A stretch of 64,000 bases of DNA from Clostridia bacterium (GTDB lineage Bacteria; Bacillota; Clostridia; Lachnospirales; Anaerotignaceae), in assembly GCA_910575055.1 (NCBI GenBank), contig CAJTDC010000001.1, positions 434,001-498,000 of the forward strand. The letters are read 5' to 3'. The notes under the pieces were generated by a model. It was not told the DNA's origin. It searched no databases and worked only from the letters and a program-made list of their open reading frames with translations. Position 1 is the first letter of the stretch. Each line of letters starts with the position of its first letter. Position numbers and translations under genes: made by a program. Below are positions 38,187 to 47,509 of this stretch, one piece after another.

Positions 38187-38486
38187 TTATTCTTCGTCTT
38201 CTTCGTGCTGTTGTGCAAAATTCAAAAAGAAAACGTAAATATCTACTACTGCCTTATAAAGCTCCTCAGGTATTTCCGAGCCCAATTCTAGTTGAGTTAA
38301 TATTGTTGTTAAAGAGGTATCTTCATAAATAGGAACTTTATTTTCTCCTGCAATTTCTATAATTTTTTCTGCAACGTGTCCCATACCAGATGCTACAATA
38401 ACAGGGGCAATATTTTTATCAACATCATAACGCAGTGCTACTGCTTTTTTGTTTAATTTGTCATTAAATCCTGACATTGACTGCAT
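38187..38486 (-). CDS. FlhB-like C-terminal-domain protein (YlqH/FlhX type)
   Basis: 99 residues equivalent to the cytoplasmic C-terminal domain of FlhB: KKAVALRYDVDKNIAPVIVASGMGHVAEKIIEIA and IPEELYKAVVDIYVFF (cited in part). The transmembrane half and the autocleavage NPTH site are missing, replaced by DKNIAP. Bacillus YlqH has the same form and lies beside a FliK-like gene, as here. It overlaps the preceding gene by 23 bases. Probably affects export switching or is a partial substitute for the FlhB domain. Confidence 0.85.
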   Translation of the reverse strand: MQSMSGFNDKLNKKAVALRYDVDKNIAPVIVASGMGHVAEKIIEIAGENKVPIYEDTSLTTILTQLELGSEIPEELYKAVVDIYVFFLNFAQQHEEDEE

Positions 38487-39891
38487 TCATCCTTTCATAT
38501 AGCTTAGGAAATACCTCTGATATTGTTTTTGGTGCTTGTAAAACATCTGTATAAAATGATTGAAAACGCAAACCATTTCTTTCCATAATATTGCTAACAC
38601 CATCTTGAATCATTTTTTTATAAGTAGACAATTTTTCGGGATAATATAATTGCATATCTACATTTTCCTGTTTTGAAAGTAAAATCATCTCAAAATAGCC
38701 TACATCCTTAATGTCAAATTTAATAAATAATCTAATTTGCTTTTCTTTCTCTCCATTGCTGCCATCATTACCATTTGATTGGTCATCAGGGTCAATCCAC
38801 ATTTCTGAAAACATTAATCTGCCACCAATATCTGCTGGTATCATTAAGTGAAGTAAAGGCATATAAACACTTTCATTTAATAAAAGAGAATTAATAATAT
38901 TTGCAAAAACAGTTTTCGCCTCATGAGTAGACTCTGTTCCATTCATTCCCGTTTCCAATATTTCAGTTAATTTGTCCATAAGTGTATATTGTTGTGTTGC
39001 CCTTTCAAATTCTGTATTTGCTAATATTTTTCCTAATTGTTCTGGTGAAATATCGCCTAATTTTTCTCTTACACTTCCAAAAGTCATCATTTGAGAAAAT
39101 GCTTTTAAAAATGAGGTTTTTTCTCCATTTTCATAACGAGCAATATTGAGAGTAAGCATTGTCATCCAATCTCTTGCTTTTCCTAAATCATATGTTTGAC
39201 TTACATATTTTGACAAATAAGGTATGATTTCATTTTTCAGCACTGCTGTATTTGCAGTAGTATCTCCTTGTTCACTTCCAGTATATAACTTAGACATCAA
39301 TTCTGCAAGAGTATCTCCATAACTTCTTGGAATAGACTGTCTGATGTTTTGTAAATTCTGCATAATTTGGTTCATTAAATGAGGGCCTGCTGACATATCA
39401 TTATATCGTTTCAAAAAATCTAATATACTTGTTTTTAGTTCAATAGAGGGTGTTTGGTCTAATATTTGTCTTAAAACATTAAAAAATGCCCCTTTAAATT
39501 TAACAGCAGAAGCAGCTTGATTTTTTAAAAAATAAACAAGTTCTCCTTGTGTCATTTTGAGCATTTCCATAAAATTTGCAATTTCCTCCGTAAAATTTTC
39601 GCCCATACCAGAACTGACTATAATACCCATACGAGAATAAATTAAATCTGTAATCATTTGTGTTAAACCTGGTGTATCTCTCACCATTTGCATAAAAGTT
39701 TCATAATTAGACTCATAATTAAGTGCTTTTCTTTGTGTATCTGTTGACACACCTTCTCTACCATCTGGTCTAACTACTTTAGATGGATTTACTATATTTT
39801 GTATGCTAGAATCATTTTCTCTTATAGGATTTGTTCTTGTAGAATTTTCACTTCCTGTAAGGGGTGTCGTCACTTTCAATAAATCTGCCAC
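38464..39891 (-). CDS. FliK-like hook-length-control-type protein (YlqG position)
   Basis: 476 residues. A long helical N-terminal and middle part (LTQMITDLIYSRMG, ELKTSILDFLKRYND) ends in a compact C-terminal domain (LFIKFDIKDVGYFEMILLSK, FQSFYTDVLQ) that resembles the flagellar hook-length control C-terminal domain. I infer this from the fold-like pattern and from the FlhB-like gene right after it, as in Bacillus ylqG-ylqH; a profile search would be needed to confirm. Start is taken at GTG 39891 with AGGTG six bases upstream; GTG 39900 is an alternative. It is first in the operon running to the SLH gene. Confidence 0.7.
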   Translation of the reverse strand: MADLLKVTTPLTGSENSTRTNPIRENDSSIQNIVNPSKVVRPDGREGVSTDTQRKALNYESNYETFMQMVRDTPGLTQMITDLIYSRMGIIVSSGMGENFTEEIANFMEMLKMTQGELVYFLKNQAASAVKFKGAFFNVLRQILDQTPSIELKTSILDFLKRYNDMSAGPHLMNQIMQNLQNIRQSIPRSYGDTLAELMSKLYTGSEQGDTTANTAVLKNEIIPYLSKYVSQTYDLGKARDWMTMLTLNIARYENGEKTSFLKAFSQMMTFGSVREKLGDISPEQLGKILANTEFERATQQYTLMDKLTEILETGMNGTESTHEAKTVFANIINSLLLNESVYMPLLHLMIPADIGGRLMFSEMWIDPDDQSNGNDGSNGEKEKQIRLFIKFDIKDVGYFEMILLSKQENVDMQLYYPEKLSTYKKMIQDGVSNIMERNGLRFQSFYTDVLQAPKTISEVFPKLYERMNAVNVRI

Positions 39892-39924
39892 TTTTTTCAC
39901 CTACACTTTAATAAGATTTATACT

Positions 39925-39952
39925 ATTATTTTTTTAATTAATCTGCCGATAT
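39925..39952 (+). promoter_or_regulatory. Sigma-28 promoter candidate of the che genes
   Basis: ATTA, 16-base spacer, GCCGATAT, then 37 bases to the cheA start. The -10 is identical to that before flgM and the left-edge gene; the -35 is weak. Confidence 0.65.
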
Positions 39953-39989
39953 AGATACTAGATAATAAAAACGTATGAGGGGTGTAAGT

Positions 39990-42098
39990 ATGGATAACGG
40001 CATGGAAAATATGCTAGATATGTACCTTTTTGAAACAAATTCACTTTTAGAGCAACTCGATGAAGTTCTTCTTGATGCCGAAAGTGCTGATACTTTTACA
40101 ACAGATAGCGTAAACGAAATTTTTCGTATTATGCACACTATTAAAGGTTCTTCTGCCATGATGGAATTTTCTTCTTTAATGACGATTGCACATCGTATTG
40201 AAGATTTATTTTTTTTCATTCGTGAAAACACCATTGACAGTATTGATGAAGAACATAAAAAAGAACTTTTTAATCTTATGTTTTTCTCCACTGATATGTT
40301 GCGTGCTGAAGTGGAAAAACTAGAAAATAACGAGCCACTTACCAGTAATGTCGACAGTTTTGTTGAAAAAGTTAATAGCTTTTTAAATAAAATCAGTAAT
40401 AAAACAGATGAAACAGAAACTGCTAAAAAAGAAGGAGAAAATGACCAAAAATCAGAAAATTGCTCTACTGAATTACCACAAGACGGTTCTGGTGCATTTT
40501 TGAAAGTTACATTTGATGAAGGTTGTGGTATGGAGAATTTACGTGCTTTTATGTTAGTTACTTCTATAAAAGATATTTACGAAAATTTAACATTCTATCC
40601 ATCTGATGTAGAAACAAATCCTGATACAGCAGCAGTAATTATTGAAAAAGGCTTTCTTTTGGGCTTTGATACAAAACAAACATTAGAAACCGCATTAAAT
40701 ATTGTACAAAGTTCTGGTAATGTTCAGTCTTATGAAATATTAATGCCGCCACAAGCGGAACAAGAAGACAATGTTCCTGCTGCAAAAGAAAGTGAACCAG
40801 TTGCACAAAACCATATTGATGCAGCTCCTGCACCAAAAGTACAAGCTCCTACACCAAATACACAACCTTCTGCACCAAATACAAATGTAACACACGTTGG
40901 TGCAAATAAACAAAGTTTAATCAGTGTAAATTTATCTAAATTAGATAAATTGATGATGTTAATGGGAGAACTTGTAATTACAGAGTCTATGGTAACATCT
41001 TCTCCAGAACTGCAAGGACTAAAACTGGATAATTTTACAAAATCAGCTCGTCAATTAAGAAAATTAACAGATGATTTGCAAGATACTGTTATGTCTATTC
41101 GTATGATACCTGTAGCTGGTGCATTTCAAAAAATGAACCGTATTGTTAGAGATATGAGCAAAAGTTTAAATAAAAATGTTCGTCTGACAATTATTGGAGA
41201 AGATACAGAAGTAGATAAAACAATCGTAGATAGTATTGGTGACCCTATTATGCACATGGTTAGAAATTCAATGGACCATGGTATAGAAGAAACAGTAGAA
41301 GAAAGAATTAGAGCAGGTAAAAATCCTCAAGGTGAAATCATACTTTCAGCAGAACATACTGGAAGCGAAGTTATTATCACAATACAAGATGATGGTAAAG
41401 GTGCAGACCCTGTTAAAATATTAGAAAAAGCAAGAAGAAACGGTATTTTAACCAAACCAGAAAGTGAATATTCTCAAAAAGAAATTCTTGCTCTTTTAAT
41501 GGCTCCTGGCTTTTCTACAAATGAGCAAGTAACAGAATATTCTGGACGTGGCGTTGGTATGGACGTTGTAAAGAAAAATATTGAAAAAATTGCTGGTACT
41601 GTTACAATAACAAGTGAGTTAGGAAAAGGAATGTGTACTACAATGAAAATTCCTTTGACAATGGCTATTGTAGATGGTATGGAAGTTTCTGTTGGAAAAT
41701 CAATATTTACAATTCCTATTTCAGACATCAAACAATCCTTCAAAATTACTCCTGAAGAAATTATTTATGATGCACAGGGACAAGAAATTGTAAAAAGAAT
41801 GGATAATTTTTACCCTATTATTAGAGTACATCGTTTATATAATATTGATACAGAAATCACTAATTTGGAAGATGGAATACTTGTTTGGGTAGGCGAAGGA
41901 GATAAATCTTATTGTTTATTTGTAGATGAACTTATGGGAGAACAACAAGTTGTTGTCAAACCATTACCATCTTATTTAAGCACATATAATATTAAAAAAT
42001 CTGGTATAGCCGGTTGTACTATATTAGGTGATGGTAATATTAGTATAATATTAGATATTGCAACTCTTCATCACAATACTAGTGATTATGCTTACTAA
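39990..42098 (+). CDS. cheA: Chemotaxis histidine kinase CheA
   Basis: 702 residues. HPt domain with phosphorylated H49 in MHTIKGSSAMM, a middle P2-like segment, a Pro/Ala-rich linker (near 270-310), dimerisation helices, an ATPase domain with HMVRNSMDHGIEE, DDGKGADP and GRGVGMDVVK, and a C-terminal CheW-like domain. It phosphorylates CheY and CheB in response to receptors; CheY and receptor genes are outside this window. The start is the ATG at 39990 (MDNGMENM), preceded by GAGGGG; the ATG at 39975 would place that site inside the gene. Confidence 0.96.
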   Translation: MDNGMENMLDMYLFETNSLLEQLDEVLLDAESADTFTTDSVNEIFRIMHTIKGSSAMMEFSSLMTIAHRIEDLFFFIRENTIDSIDEEHKKELFNLMFFSTDMLRAEVEKLENNEPLTSNVDSFVEKVNSFLNKISNKTDETETAKKEGENDQKSENCSTELPQDGSGAFLKVTFDEGCGMENLRAFMLVTSIKDIYENLTFYPSDVETNPDTAAVIIEKGFLLGFDTKQTLETALNIVQSSGNVQSYEILMPPQAEQEDNVPAAKESEPVAQNHIDAAPAPKVQAPTPNTQPSAPNTNVTHVGANKQSLISVNLSKLDKLMMLMGELVITESMVTSSPELQGLKLDNFTKSARQLRKLTDDLQDTVMSIRMIPVAGAFQKMNRIVRDMSKSLNKNVRLTIIGEDTEVDKTIVDSIGDPIMHMVRNSMDHGIEETVEERIRAGKNPQGEIILSAEHTGSEVIITIQDDGKGADPVKILEKARRNGILTKPESEYSQKEILALLMAPGFSTNEQVTEYSGRGVGMDVVKKNIEKIAGTVTITSELGKGMCTTMKIPLTMAIVDGMEVSVGKSIFTIPISDIKQSFKITPEEIIYDAQGQEIVKRMDNFYPIIRVHRLYNIDTEITNLEDGILVWVGEGDKSYCLFVDELMGEQQVVVKPLPSYLSTYNIKKSGIAGCTILGDGNISIILDIATLHHNTSDYAY

Positions 42099-42140
42099 GT
42101 TATTCTCAACATAGAAAATAATATTGGAGGAACTTAATTT

Positions 42141-42617
42141 ATGACTGAAGAATTCAATGAAATGGACATGGAAAGAAGCCAAGCCCTAAATGTAGAAATA
42201 AAAGAAGAACCCAAAAAATTTCTTACGTTTTTATCCGATGGTTTAACATTTGCCATTGATGCTACAAACGTTGGTGAAATTATTACAAACTATTCTATTA
42301 CTATAGTTCCAAATGTTCCTTCTTTTATTAAAGGAATTATTAATCTGAGAGGACAGATTATACCAATTATAGATATTAGAGAAAGAATGCACAAAATGCC
42401 TTTAGAAGGAACAGATACTTCTTGTATTATTGTGTTAGATATTGATTCCACATCTATTGGTATATTTGTAGATGCTGTATCTCATGTGGTAGATATTTAT
42501 GAAAGTAATATTTCTGCTATGCCTCCAAATAGTTCTCAAGAATTAGTAAAAGGTATGATGTCACTTTCAAAAGAACAGGTAATATTATTTCTTGATTGCG
42601 AACTATTGCTTCAATAG
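42141..42617 (+). CDS. cheW: Chemotaxis coupling protein CheW
   Basis: 158 residues with the CheW fold: LTFLSDGLTFAIDATNVGEI, VPNVPSFIKGIINLRGQIIPIIDIRER and VDAVSHVVDI (quoted in part). Links receptors to CheA. GGAGG lies ten bases before the ATG, and the gene follows cheA by 42 bases, so it is in the same operon. Confidence 0.95.
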   Translation: MTEEFNEMDMERSQALNVEIKEEPKKFLTFLSDGLTFAIDATNVGEIITNYSITIVPNVPSFIKGIINLRGQIIPIIDIRERMHKMPLEGTDTSCIIVLDIDSTSIGIFVDAVSHVVDIYESNISAMPPNSSQELVKGMMSLSKEQVILFLDCELLLQ

Positions 42618-42635
42618 TTCATATAGTGGTATAAT
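42606..42635 (+). promoter_or_regulatory. Possible sigma-A promoter for the cheR leader
   Basis: TTGCTT, an 18-base spacer and a perfect TATAAT overlap the last codons of cheW. If used, cheR would have a leader of about 350 bases. Confidence 0.4.
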
Positions 42636-42993
42636 ATATTAAAACAGAAAAATAAACAAAAAATTATATTTATATTTTCAAGTTATTTTAAAAATATAAA
42701 TACATCGTTTTTGCTAACTTTATCATTTTCAACTGCACAAAAAATCTTTATTAATGTAAAAGGAGAGATGTGCAGTTGATTGTAGCATAATGAAGCAAAA
42801 AACAAATGCAGGAAATAAAAATATTACGAAAGGAGAAAACTACTTCGAGATAATTTACAAATGTAATTATAACAAGTTGTAAATAAATATTAATACTTGT
42901 TAACATTACAACTGTGGCATATCTAACACACAGTAAAAATAATAATTATCTTGATATGGGTATACTTGTCCATATTCTGAGTAGCAATTTATT
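42636..42993 (+). other. Long structured cheR leader, no gene
   Basis: A perfect 10-bp inverted repeat, CAACTGCACA (42730-42739) and TGTGCAGTTG (42769-42778), encloses an AAAGGAGAG-like site. A second pair, AGTTGTAA (42875-42882) and TTACAACT (42906-42913), is further on, next to TTACAAATGTAA. Two Shine-Dalgarno-like sites here have no convincing gene after them. No riboswitch class is recognised. Confidence 0.55.
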
Positions 42994-43803
42994 ATGCTTA
43001 CAATTACAGACCAAGATTTTTTACGTCTTGTTGATTATGTACAAAAAAATTTTGGCATTGATTTATCCAAAAAAAAGCAGCTTATTACTAGTCGTCTTTC
43101 TAACTCTATTGTTACAGCTGGATTTGCCGATTTTTCTGCTTATGTAAATCATATTATACAAACTTCTGATAAAAATAGTATTGAATTGATGTTAAATAAA
43201 TTAACGACAAATTATACTTATTTTTTGCGAGAGGCAAATCATTTTGACTTTTTAAAAAATACAATACTACCTCATTTAGTAAAACAGAAAAAAAATAAAG
43301 TACTCAGTATTTGGAGTGCTGGTTGTTCTTCTGGAGAAGAACCGTATACCATCTCTATGATATTAAAAGATTATCTTGGTGTACAAGCTGCTGCTTGGGA
43401 TACTCGTGTTTTAGCCACGGATATTTCTCAAAAAGTATTAGGACAAGCACAAAATGCTATATATGAAGCAGAGTCTTTGGAAAAAGTACCTGACAGATGG
43501 AGAACAGAGTATTTTAAAAAACTTGCCGATGGACGTTATGCAGTAGCTCCGCATATTAAATCTAATGTAATATTTAGGACATTTAATCTTATGAGTCCAA
43601 TACAATTTAAAATTAAATTTGATGTTATTTTCTGCCGAAATGTTATGATTTATTTTGACCAACCTACAAAAGATGCTTTAGTAAATCGTTTTTACAATGC
43701 AACAAATCCAGGTGGATATTTATTAATTGGTCATTCTGAATCATTAAATAAAGAGCGTTTAGCATATAAATATATTATGCCTGCTACATACCAGAAACTA
43801 TAA
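42994..43803 (+). CDS. cheR: Chemotaxis protein methyltransferase CheR
   Basis: 269 residues. An N-terminal helical domain (FLRLVDYVQKNFGIDLS) precedes the SAM-dependent domain with NYTYFLREANHFDFL, the SAM loop WSAGCSSGEEPYTI, ATDISQKVL and FCRNVMIYFD. Methylates receptor glutamates, opposing CheB, which is encoded next. There is no recognisable ribosome binding site before the ATG, unusual in this genome; the start is fixed by the family-like MLTITDQDF. Confidence 0.95.
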   Translation: MLTITDQDFLRLVDYVQKNFGIDLSKKKQLITSRLSNSIVTAGFADFSAYVNHIIQTSDKNSIELMLNKLTTNYTYFLREANHFDFLKNTILPHLVKQKKNKVLSIWSAGCSSGEEPYTISMILKDYLGVQAAAWDTRVLATDISQKVLGQAQNAIYEAESLEKVPDRWRTEYFKKLADGRYAVAPHIKSNVIFRTFNLMSPIQFKIKFDVIFCRNVMIYFDQPTKDALVNRFYNATNPGGYLLIGHSESLNKERLAYKYIMPATYQKL

Positions 43804-43869
43804 TATCAAAAAATCAACATAACAATCATTTATTTTATTACCAACCCGAAAGGATACGGTGTTTCTTTT

Positions 43870-44910
43870 ATGGAAAAAAAAATTAAAGTTCTTGTTGTCG
43901 ATGATTCTATGCTTTTTCGCAAAGTATTAATTGACAGCCTATCAAAACATAATGACATTGAAGTTGTAGGATACGCAATAGATGCTTTTGATGCAAAAGC
44001 AAAAATACCTGTATTACGTCCAGACGTTGTAACATTAGACGTAGAAATGCCACGTTTAAATGGTATTGCTTTTTTAAAACAATTAATTCCACAACATCCT
44101 GTTCCAGTTGTTGTAGTTTCTTCTTTAAATATCAATGTATTTGAAGCACTTTCTGCTGGAGCTGTCGATTTTGTAAGAAAACCAGATATGACAAAACAAA
44201 ATACAGTAGATGCCTTTTTAAAAGATTTAGCAGGAAAAGTAAGAATTGCTTCTAAAGCAATTGTACATCAACCAAAACCAAGAGAAGCAGTAAGACCAGC
44301 TATGCCTTCTCCATTAAATTCTGCAAAATTAAAATCAATGGTAATTGCCATTGGTGCATCTACTGGTGGAACAGAAGCTACATTAACTGTTTTGAAAGAT
44401 TTGCCACCAGATACTCCAGGTATTGTTGTAGTACAGCATATGCCTGAAGGCTTTACAAAAATGTATGCTGAAAGATTAGACCGTTTGTGTGCTATGAGAG
44501 TAAAAGAAGCAAAATCTGGTGATGCTATTGTAAGGGGACAAGTATTGATTGCTCCTGGTGGAGAATTACAAACAAGAGTAGTACGTCAAGGCAGTGGCTT
44601 TGCTGTTACTTGTCTGCCAGGCGATAAAGTCAGTGGTCACAGACCTTCTGTAGATGTATTATTTACATCTGTTGCAGAAAATGTAGGAAAAAATTCTGTA
44701 GGTATTATTATGACAGGTATGGGTCGTGATGGTGCTGATGGTTTATTAAAGATGAAAAAGAATGGAGCTTTTACCATTGGACAAGACAAAGAGTCTTGTA
44801 TTGTATATGGTATGCCTATGGTGGCTCAAAATATCGGTGCTGTTGAAGTACAGGCATCTTGTGACAATATTGCTGGTGTCTTACGCAGACATTTAGTAAA
44901 AATACAATAA
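43870..44910 (+). CDS. cheB: CheB: chemotaxis glutamate methylesterase, REC plus esterase
   Basis: 346 residues. Receiver domain with DD at 11-12 and phosphorylated D57 in TLDVEMPRLNG, then a linker with PKPREAVRPAMPSP, then the methylesterase domain with catalytic serine in IGASTGGTEA, histidine in VQHMPEGF and aspartate in GMGRDGADG. The nearest Shine-Dalgarno-like sequence, AAAGGA, is 15 bases from the ATG, so initiation is weak or starts differently. A strong terminator follows. Confidence 0.95.
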   Translation: MEKKIKVLVVDDSMLFRKVLIDSLSKHNDIEVVGYAIDAFDAKAKIPVLRPDVVTLDVEMPRLNGIAFLKQLIPQHPVPVVVVSSLNINVFEALSAGAVDFVRKPDMTKQNTVDAFLKDLAGKVRIASKAIVHQPKPREAVRPAMPSPLNSAKLKSMVIAIGASTGGTEATLTVLKDLPPDTPGIVVVQHMPEGFTKMYAERLDRLCAMRVKEAKSGDAIVRGQVLIAPGGELQTRVVRQGSGFAVTCLPGDKVSGHRPSVDVLFTSVAENVGKNSVGIIMTGMGRDGADGLLKMKKNGAFTIGQDKESCIVYGMPMVAQNIGAVEVQASCDNIAGVLRRHLVKIQ

Positions 44911-44945
44911 ATATTTTTAGCCTAATATTTTATCATTCAAAAAAT

Positions 44946-44976
44946 AGCCGTTCTTTCAAAAAAGAACGGCTTTGTT
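44946..44976 (+). terminator. Terminator after cheB
   Basis: Eleven-base-pair stem AGCCGTTCTTT/AAAGAACGGCT with TTTGTT tail. Confidence 0.85.
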
Positions 44977-45007
44977 CCATATTAATGCCTTGAAAGGAGG
45001 CTTTTTT

Positions 45008-47302
45008 TTGAGAGCTAAAAAAACAGAAACTGTGTCTGAACCAATAAAAAAACCCCCTGTTACCCTTACACAATCTAATGCCATATTTGCACTAGATATT
45101 GGAACACGTAGTGTTGTTGGTATCATAGGCGTGCACGATGGTAATATTTTTCATGTATTAGATTATGAACAAGCATTTCATCAAGAACGTGCTATGCGTG
45201 ATGGACAAATTGAAAATATTGCACTTGTGGCTAATGTTGTTACAAAAGTAAAATCTGCTTTAGAAAAACGAAATAAATTAAAATTAACAAAAGTTTGTAT
45301 TGCAGCGGCAGGACGTGCTTTAATTACAAAAAAAGTAACTTATACACAAGAATTAAATCCTACAGAAGAAATTACTGAAAAACTGCTCAATGCTATGGAA
45401 TATTCTGCATTAGGTATAGCACAATCAGAATTTGACCAAGATTTAGAAGAACATACACAAAACAAAACAACATTTTATTGTGTAGGTTATAGTATTACAA
45501 AATATCAGTTGGACAACTATCAAAGTAGTACAATTATAGGACATAAAGGAAAAGAAGTTACTATTGATTTAATTGCAGCTTTTTTGCCTCAAAATGTAGT
45601 TCAAAATCTTTATGCTGTTATGACAGCAAATCAACTTACTGTTGAAAATTTAACATTAGAACCTATTGCTGCTATTAATGTAGTTGTACCTGAAGACATT
45701 CGTTTATTAAATATTGCATTAGTAGATATTGGTGCTGGTACAAGTGATATTGCTATATCAAAAGATGGTAGTATTATTGCTTATGATATGGTAACAATTG
45801 CTGGTGATGAAATCACAGAAGCCATTATGCAAAAATGTCTTTGTAATTTTGAAAACGCAGAAAAAATTAAAATTGCTTTGGATACAGACAACTCCCAAAT
45901 CACTTATACAGACATTTTAGGAAATACTCATAAAGAAGTAAAATCAAAATTGTTAAAAAATTTAAAACCAGCTATTAAAGTATTGAGTGAAGAAATTGCA
46001 AATGGTATATTAAAAGCAAATGGTGCTGCTCCTACCGCTGTATTTTTAGCTGGAGGAGGCTGTCAAATTCCCGGATTTTGTCAAGCTATTGCTACAGAAT
46101 TAAAAATTCCATTTGAAAATGTTGCGATATCTGGAAATCAGCCCTTTAAAAACGTTGCTGTATATGATAAAAAATTACAAAATCCAGAGTTTATTACTCC
46201 TCTTGGTATTGGTGCAATGTCTTCTATTTATAAAGGTTGCGATTTCTTCTCTATTACAATTAATGGAAAAAAACAAATGCTTTTAAATTACAGAGAGTCA
46301 AAAGTAGTAGATGCTCTTTTACTTTCTTCTATTAAGCCACAAAATTTAATTGGTTTTCCTGCTCGCTCTATTAATTATTATATTGATGGTAAGAGATATA
46401 CTAAAAAAGGAGAAAATGCCGTTCCAGGAGAATTATTTGTAAATGGGGAATTAGCTTCTATTGATACAAAAATAAAACAAGGAGATGTTATTATAGCAAA
46501 AGAAGCAATTCCTGGTAAACAACCTGTTATTTCTATTAAAGATTTAAAACAAGAAGAAGAATTTCGTTTTTCCGTTATTATTGACGAAGTTTTAGCAGAA
46601 GTTCCTGTAATATTTTATAAAGATGGTGAACAACTGCAAGACGATTATATTATAAAACCTATGGACAGGCTTACAACAGAGGCTATTATTACGCTTACAG
46701 ATTTGTTAGACAATATGGAAACATCATTTCAGCCAGAAGAAATGGTTATGCTGATAAACAATTCTATAGCAAGTCCAGATGCTTTGATTGCTGCAGGAGA
46801 TCAAATTTCTTTTATATCAAAACAACAGTCTAAAGAATTATTAAAAGAAGAAGAAAATAACCAAACAGAACAAACACAAACTTTAGCGGAAACAAATAGT
46901 ACAAAACAGCAAACGGTACTATCAGAGCAAATACAACAAACAGAACAATATACTATATCAAATGAAACAACATCACAAAAAGATGATTTTAATATAACAG
47001 AACAAACAGAAATACAAATAGAAACACCTTCAGAGGTGTCAACTGAAGAAATACAACAACAAATTCCTCCAGTATCAGAAGATGCTAATCACATTATTGT
47101 TTCAATCAATGGTGTATGGAAAACAATTCCTTTAGAAAACAGAAAAAAATTGCTTTTTTATGATATGCTTAATTATGTAGATATTGACTTAGAAAAGCCA
47201 CAAGGCAATATTATTATAAAATTAAATGGGGAAGATGCTTCTTATACTGCAACTATTTCTCAGGGGGATAGCATTGAAATTGCTTGGGACAAACAGAATT
47301 AA
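45008..47302 (+). CDS. FtsA-like actin-fold protein with long C-terminal extension
   Basis: 764 residues. An actin/FtsA-type ATPase core: FALDIGTRSVVG near residue 30, the FtsA-type SHS2-like insertion, VDIGAGTSDIAI near 240 and FLAGGGCQIPGF near 345. Beyond about residue 415 come beta-rich modules, a Gln/Thr-rich linker around 615-690 and a final beta-grasp-like domain ending SQGDSIEIAWD. Ordinary FtsA has about 420 residues and a membrane helix at its C terminus, which I do not see. Start is TTG 45008, preceded by AAGGAGG; the longer frame starts in the cheB terminator. Placed between che and flg genes, it may act in flagellar or pole-linked assembly rather than division. Confidence 0.82.
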   Translation: MRAKKTETVSEPIKKPPVTLTQSNAIFALDIGTRSVVGIIGVHDGNIFHVLDYEQAFHQERAMRDGQIENIALVANVVTKVKSALEKRNKLKLTKVCIAAAGRALITKKVTYTQELNPTEEITEKLLNAMEYSALGIAQSEFDQDLEEHTQNKTTFYCVGYSITKYQLDNYQSSTIIGHKGKEVTIDLIAAFLPQNVVQNLYAVMTANQLTVENLTLEPIAAINVVVPEDIRLLNIALVDIGAGTSDIAISKDGSIIAYDMVTIAGDEITEAIMQKCLCNFENAEKIKIALDTDNSQITYTDILGNTHKEVKSKLLKNLKPAIKVLSEEIANGILKANGAAPTAVFLAGGGCQIPGFCQAIATELKIPFENVAISGNQPFKNVAVYDKKLQNPEFITPLGIGAMSSIYKGCDFFSITINGKKQMLLNYRESKVVDALLLSSIKPQNLIGFPARSINYYIDGKRYTKKGENAVPGELFVNGELASIDTKIKQGDVIIAKEAIPGKQPVISIKDLKQEEEFRFSVIIDEVLAEVPVIFYKDGEQLQDDYIIKPMDRLTTEAIITLTDLLDNMETSFQPEEMVMLINNSIASPDALIAAGDQISFISKQQSKELLKEEENNQTEQTQTLAETNSTKQQTVLSEQIQQTEQYTISNETTSQKDDFNITEQTEIQIETPSEVSTEEIQQQIPPVSEDANHIIVSINGVWKTIPLENRKKLLFYDMLNYVDIDLEKPQGNIIIKLNGEDASYTATISQGDSIEIAWDKQN

Positions 47303-47325
47303 ATTATTTAGCTAAAAATAATTTT

Positions 47326-47367
47326 AAGCTATATTTTATTTGTATTGTAAAATATAGCTTTTTATTT
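47326..47367 (+). terminator. Terminator after the FtsA-like gene
   Basis: Thirteen-base-pair AT-rich stem AAGCTATATTTTA/TAAAATATAGCTT followed by TTTATTTC. Confidence 0.7.
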
Positions 47368-47393
47368 CTATAAAAAGTAAAATCTTACTAAGT

Positions 47394-47421
47394 ATTATGA
47401 TTTGCTTTCTTTTGCCGATAT
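47394..47421 (+). promoter_or_regulatory. Sigma-28 promoter candidate of the flgM operon
   Basis: ATTA, 16-base spacer, GCCGATAT, the same pattern as before cheA. A separate TATAAT-rich patch at 47455-47465 could be a second, sigma-A start. Confidence 0.65.
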
Positions 47422-47509
47422 ATGTAATAAGTAAATTTTTTTTTAGAAATACTATATTATAATATATATAACATCATATTACTGCATAAAAGTGAATTGA
47501 GGTGATTGC

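Noticed and set aside
42790-42882. Small 30-codon frame (MKQKTNAGNKNITKGENYFE) in the cheR leader
   Set aside because: No usable ribosome binding site just before its ATG and no recognisable family; retained only as part of the leader description.
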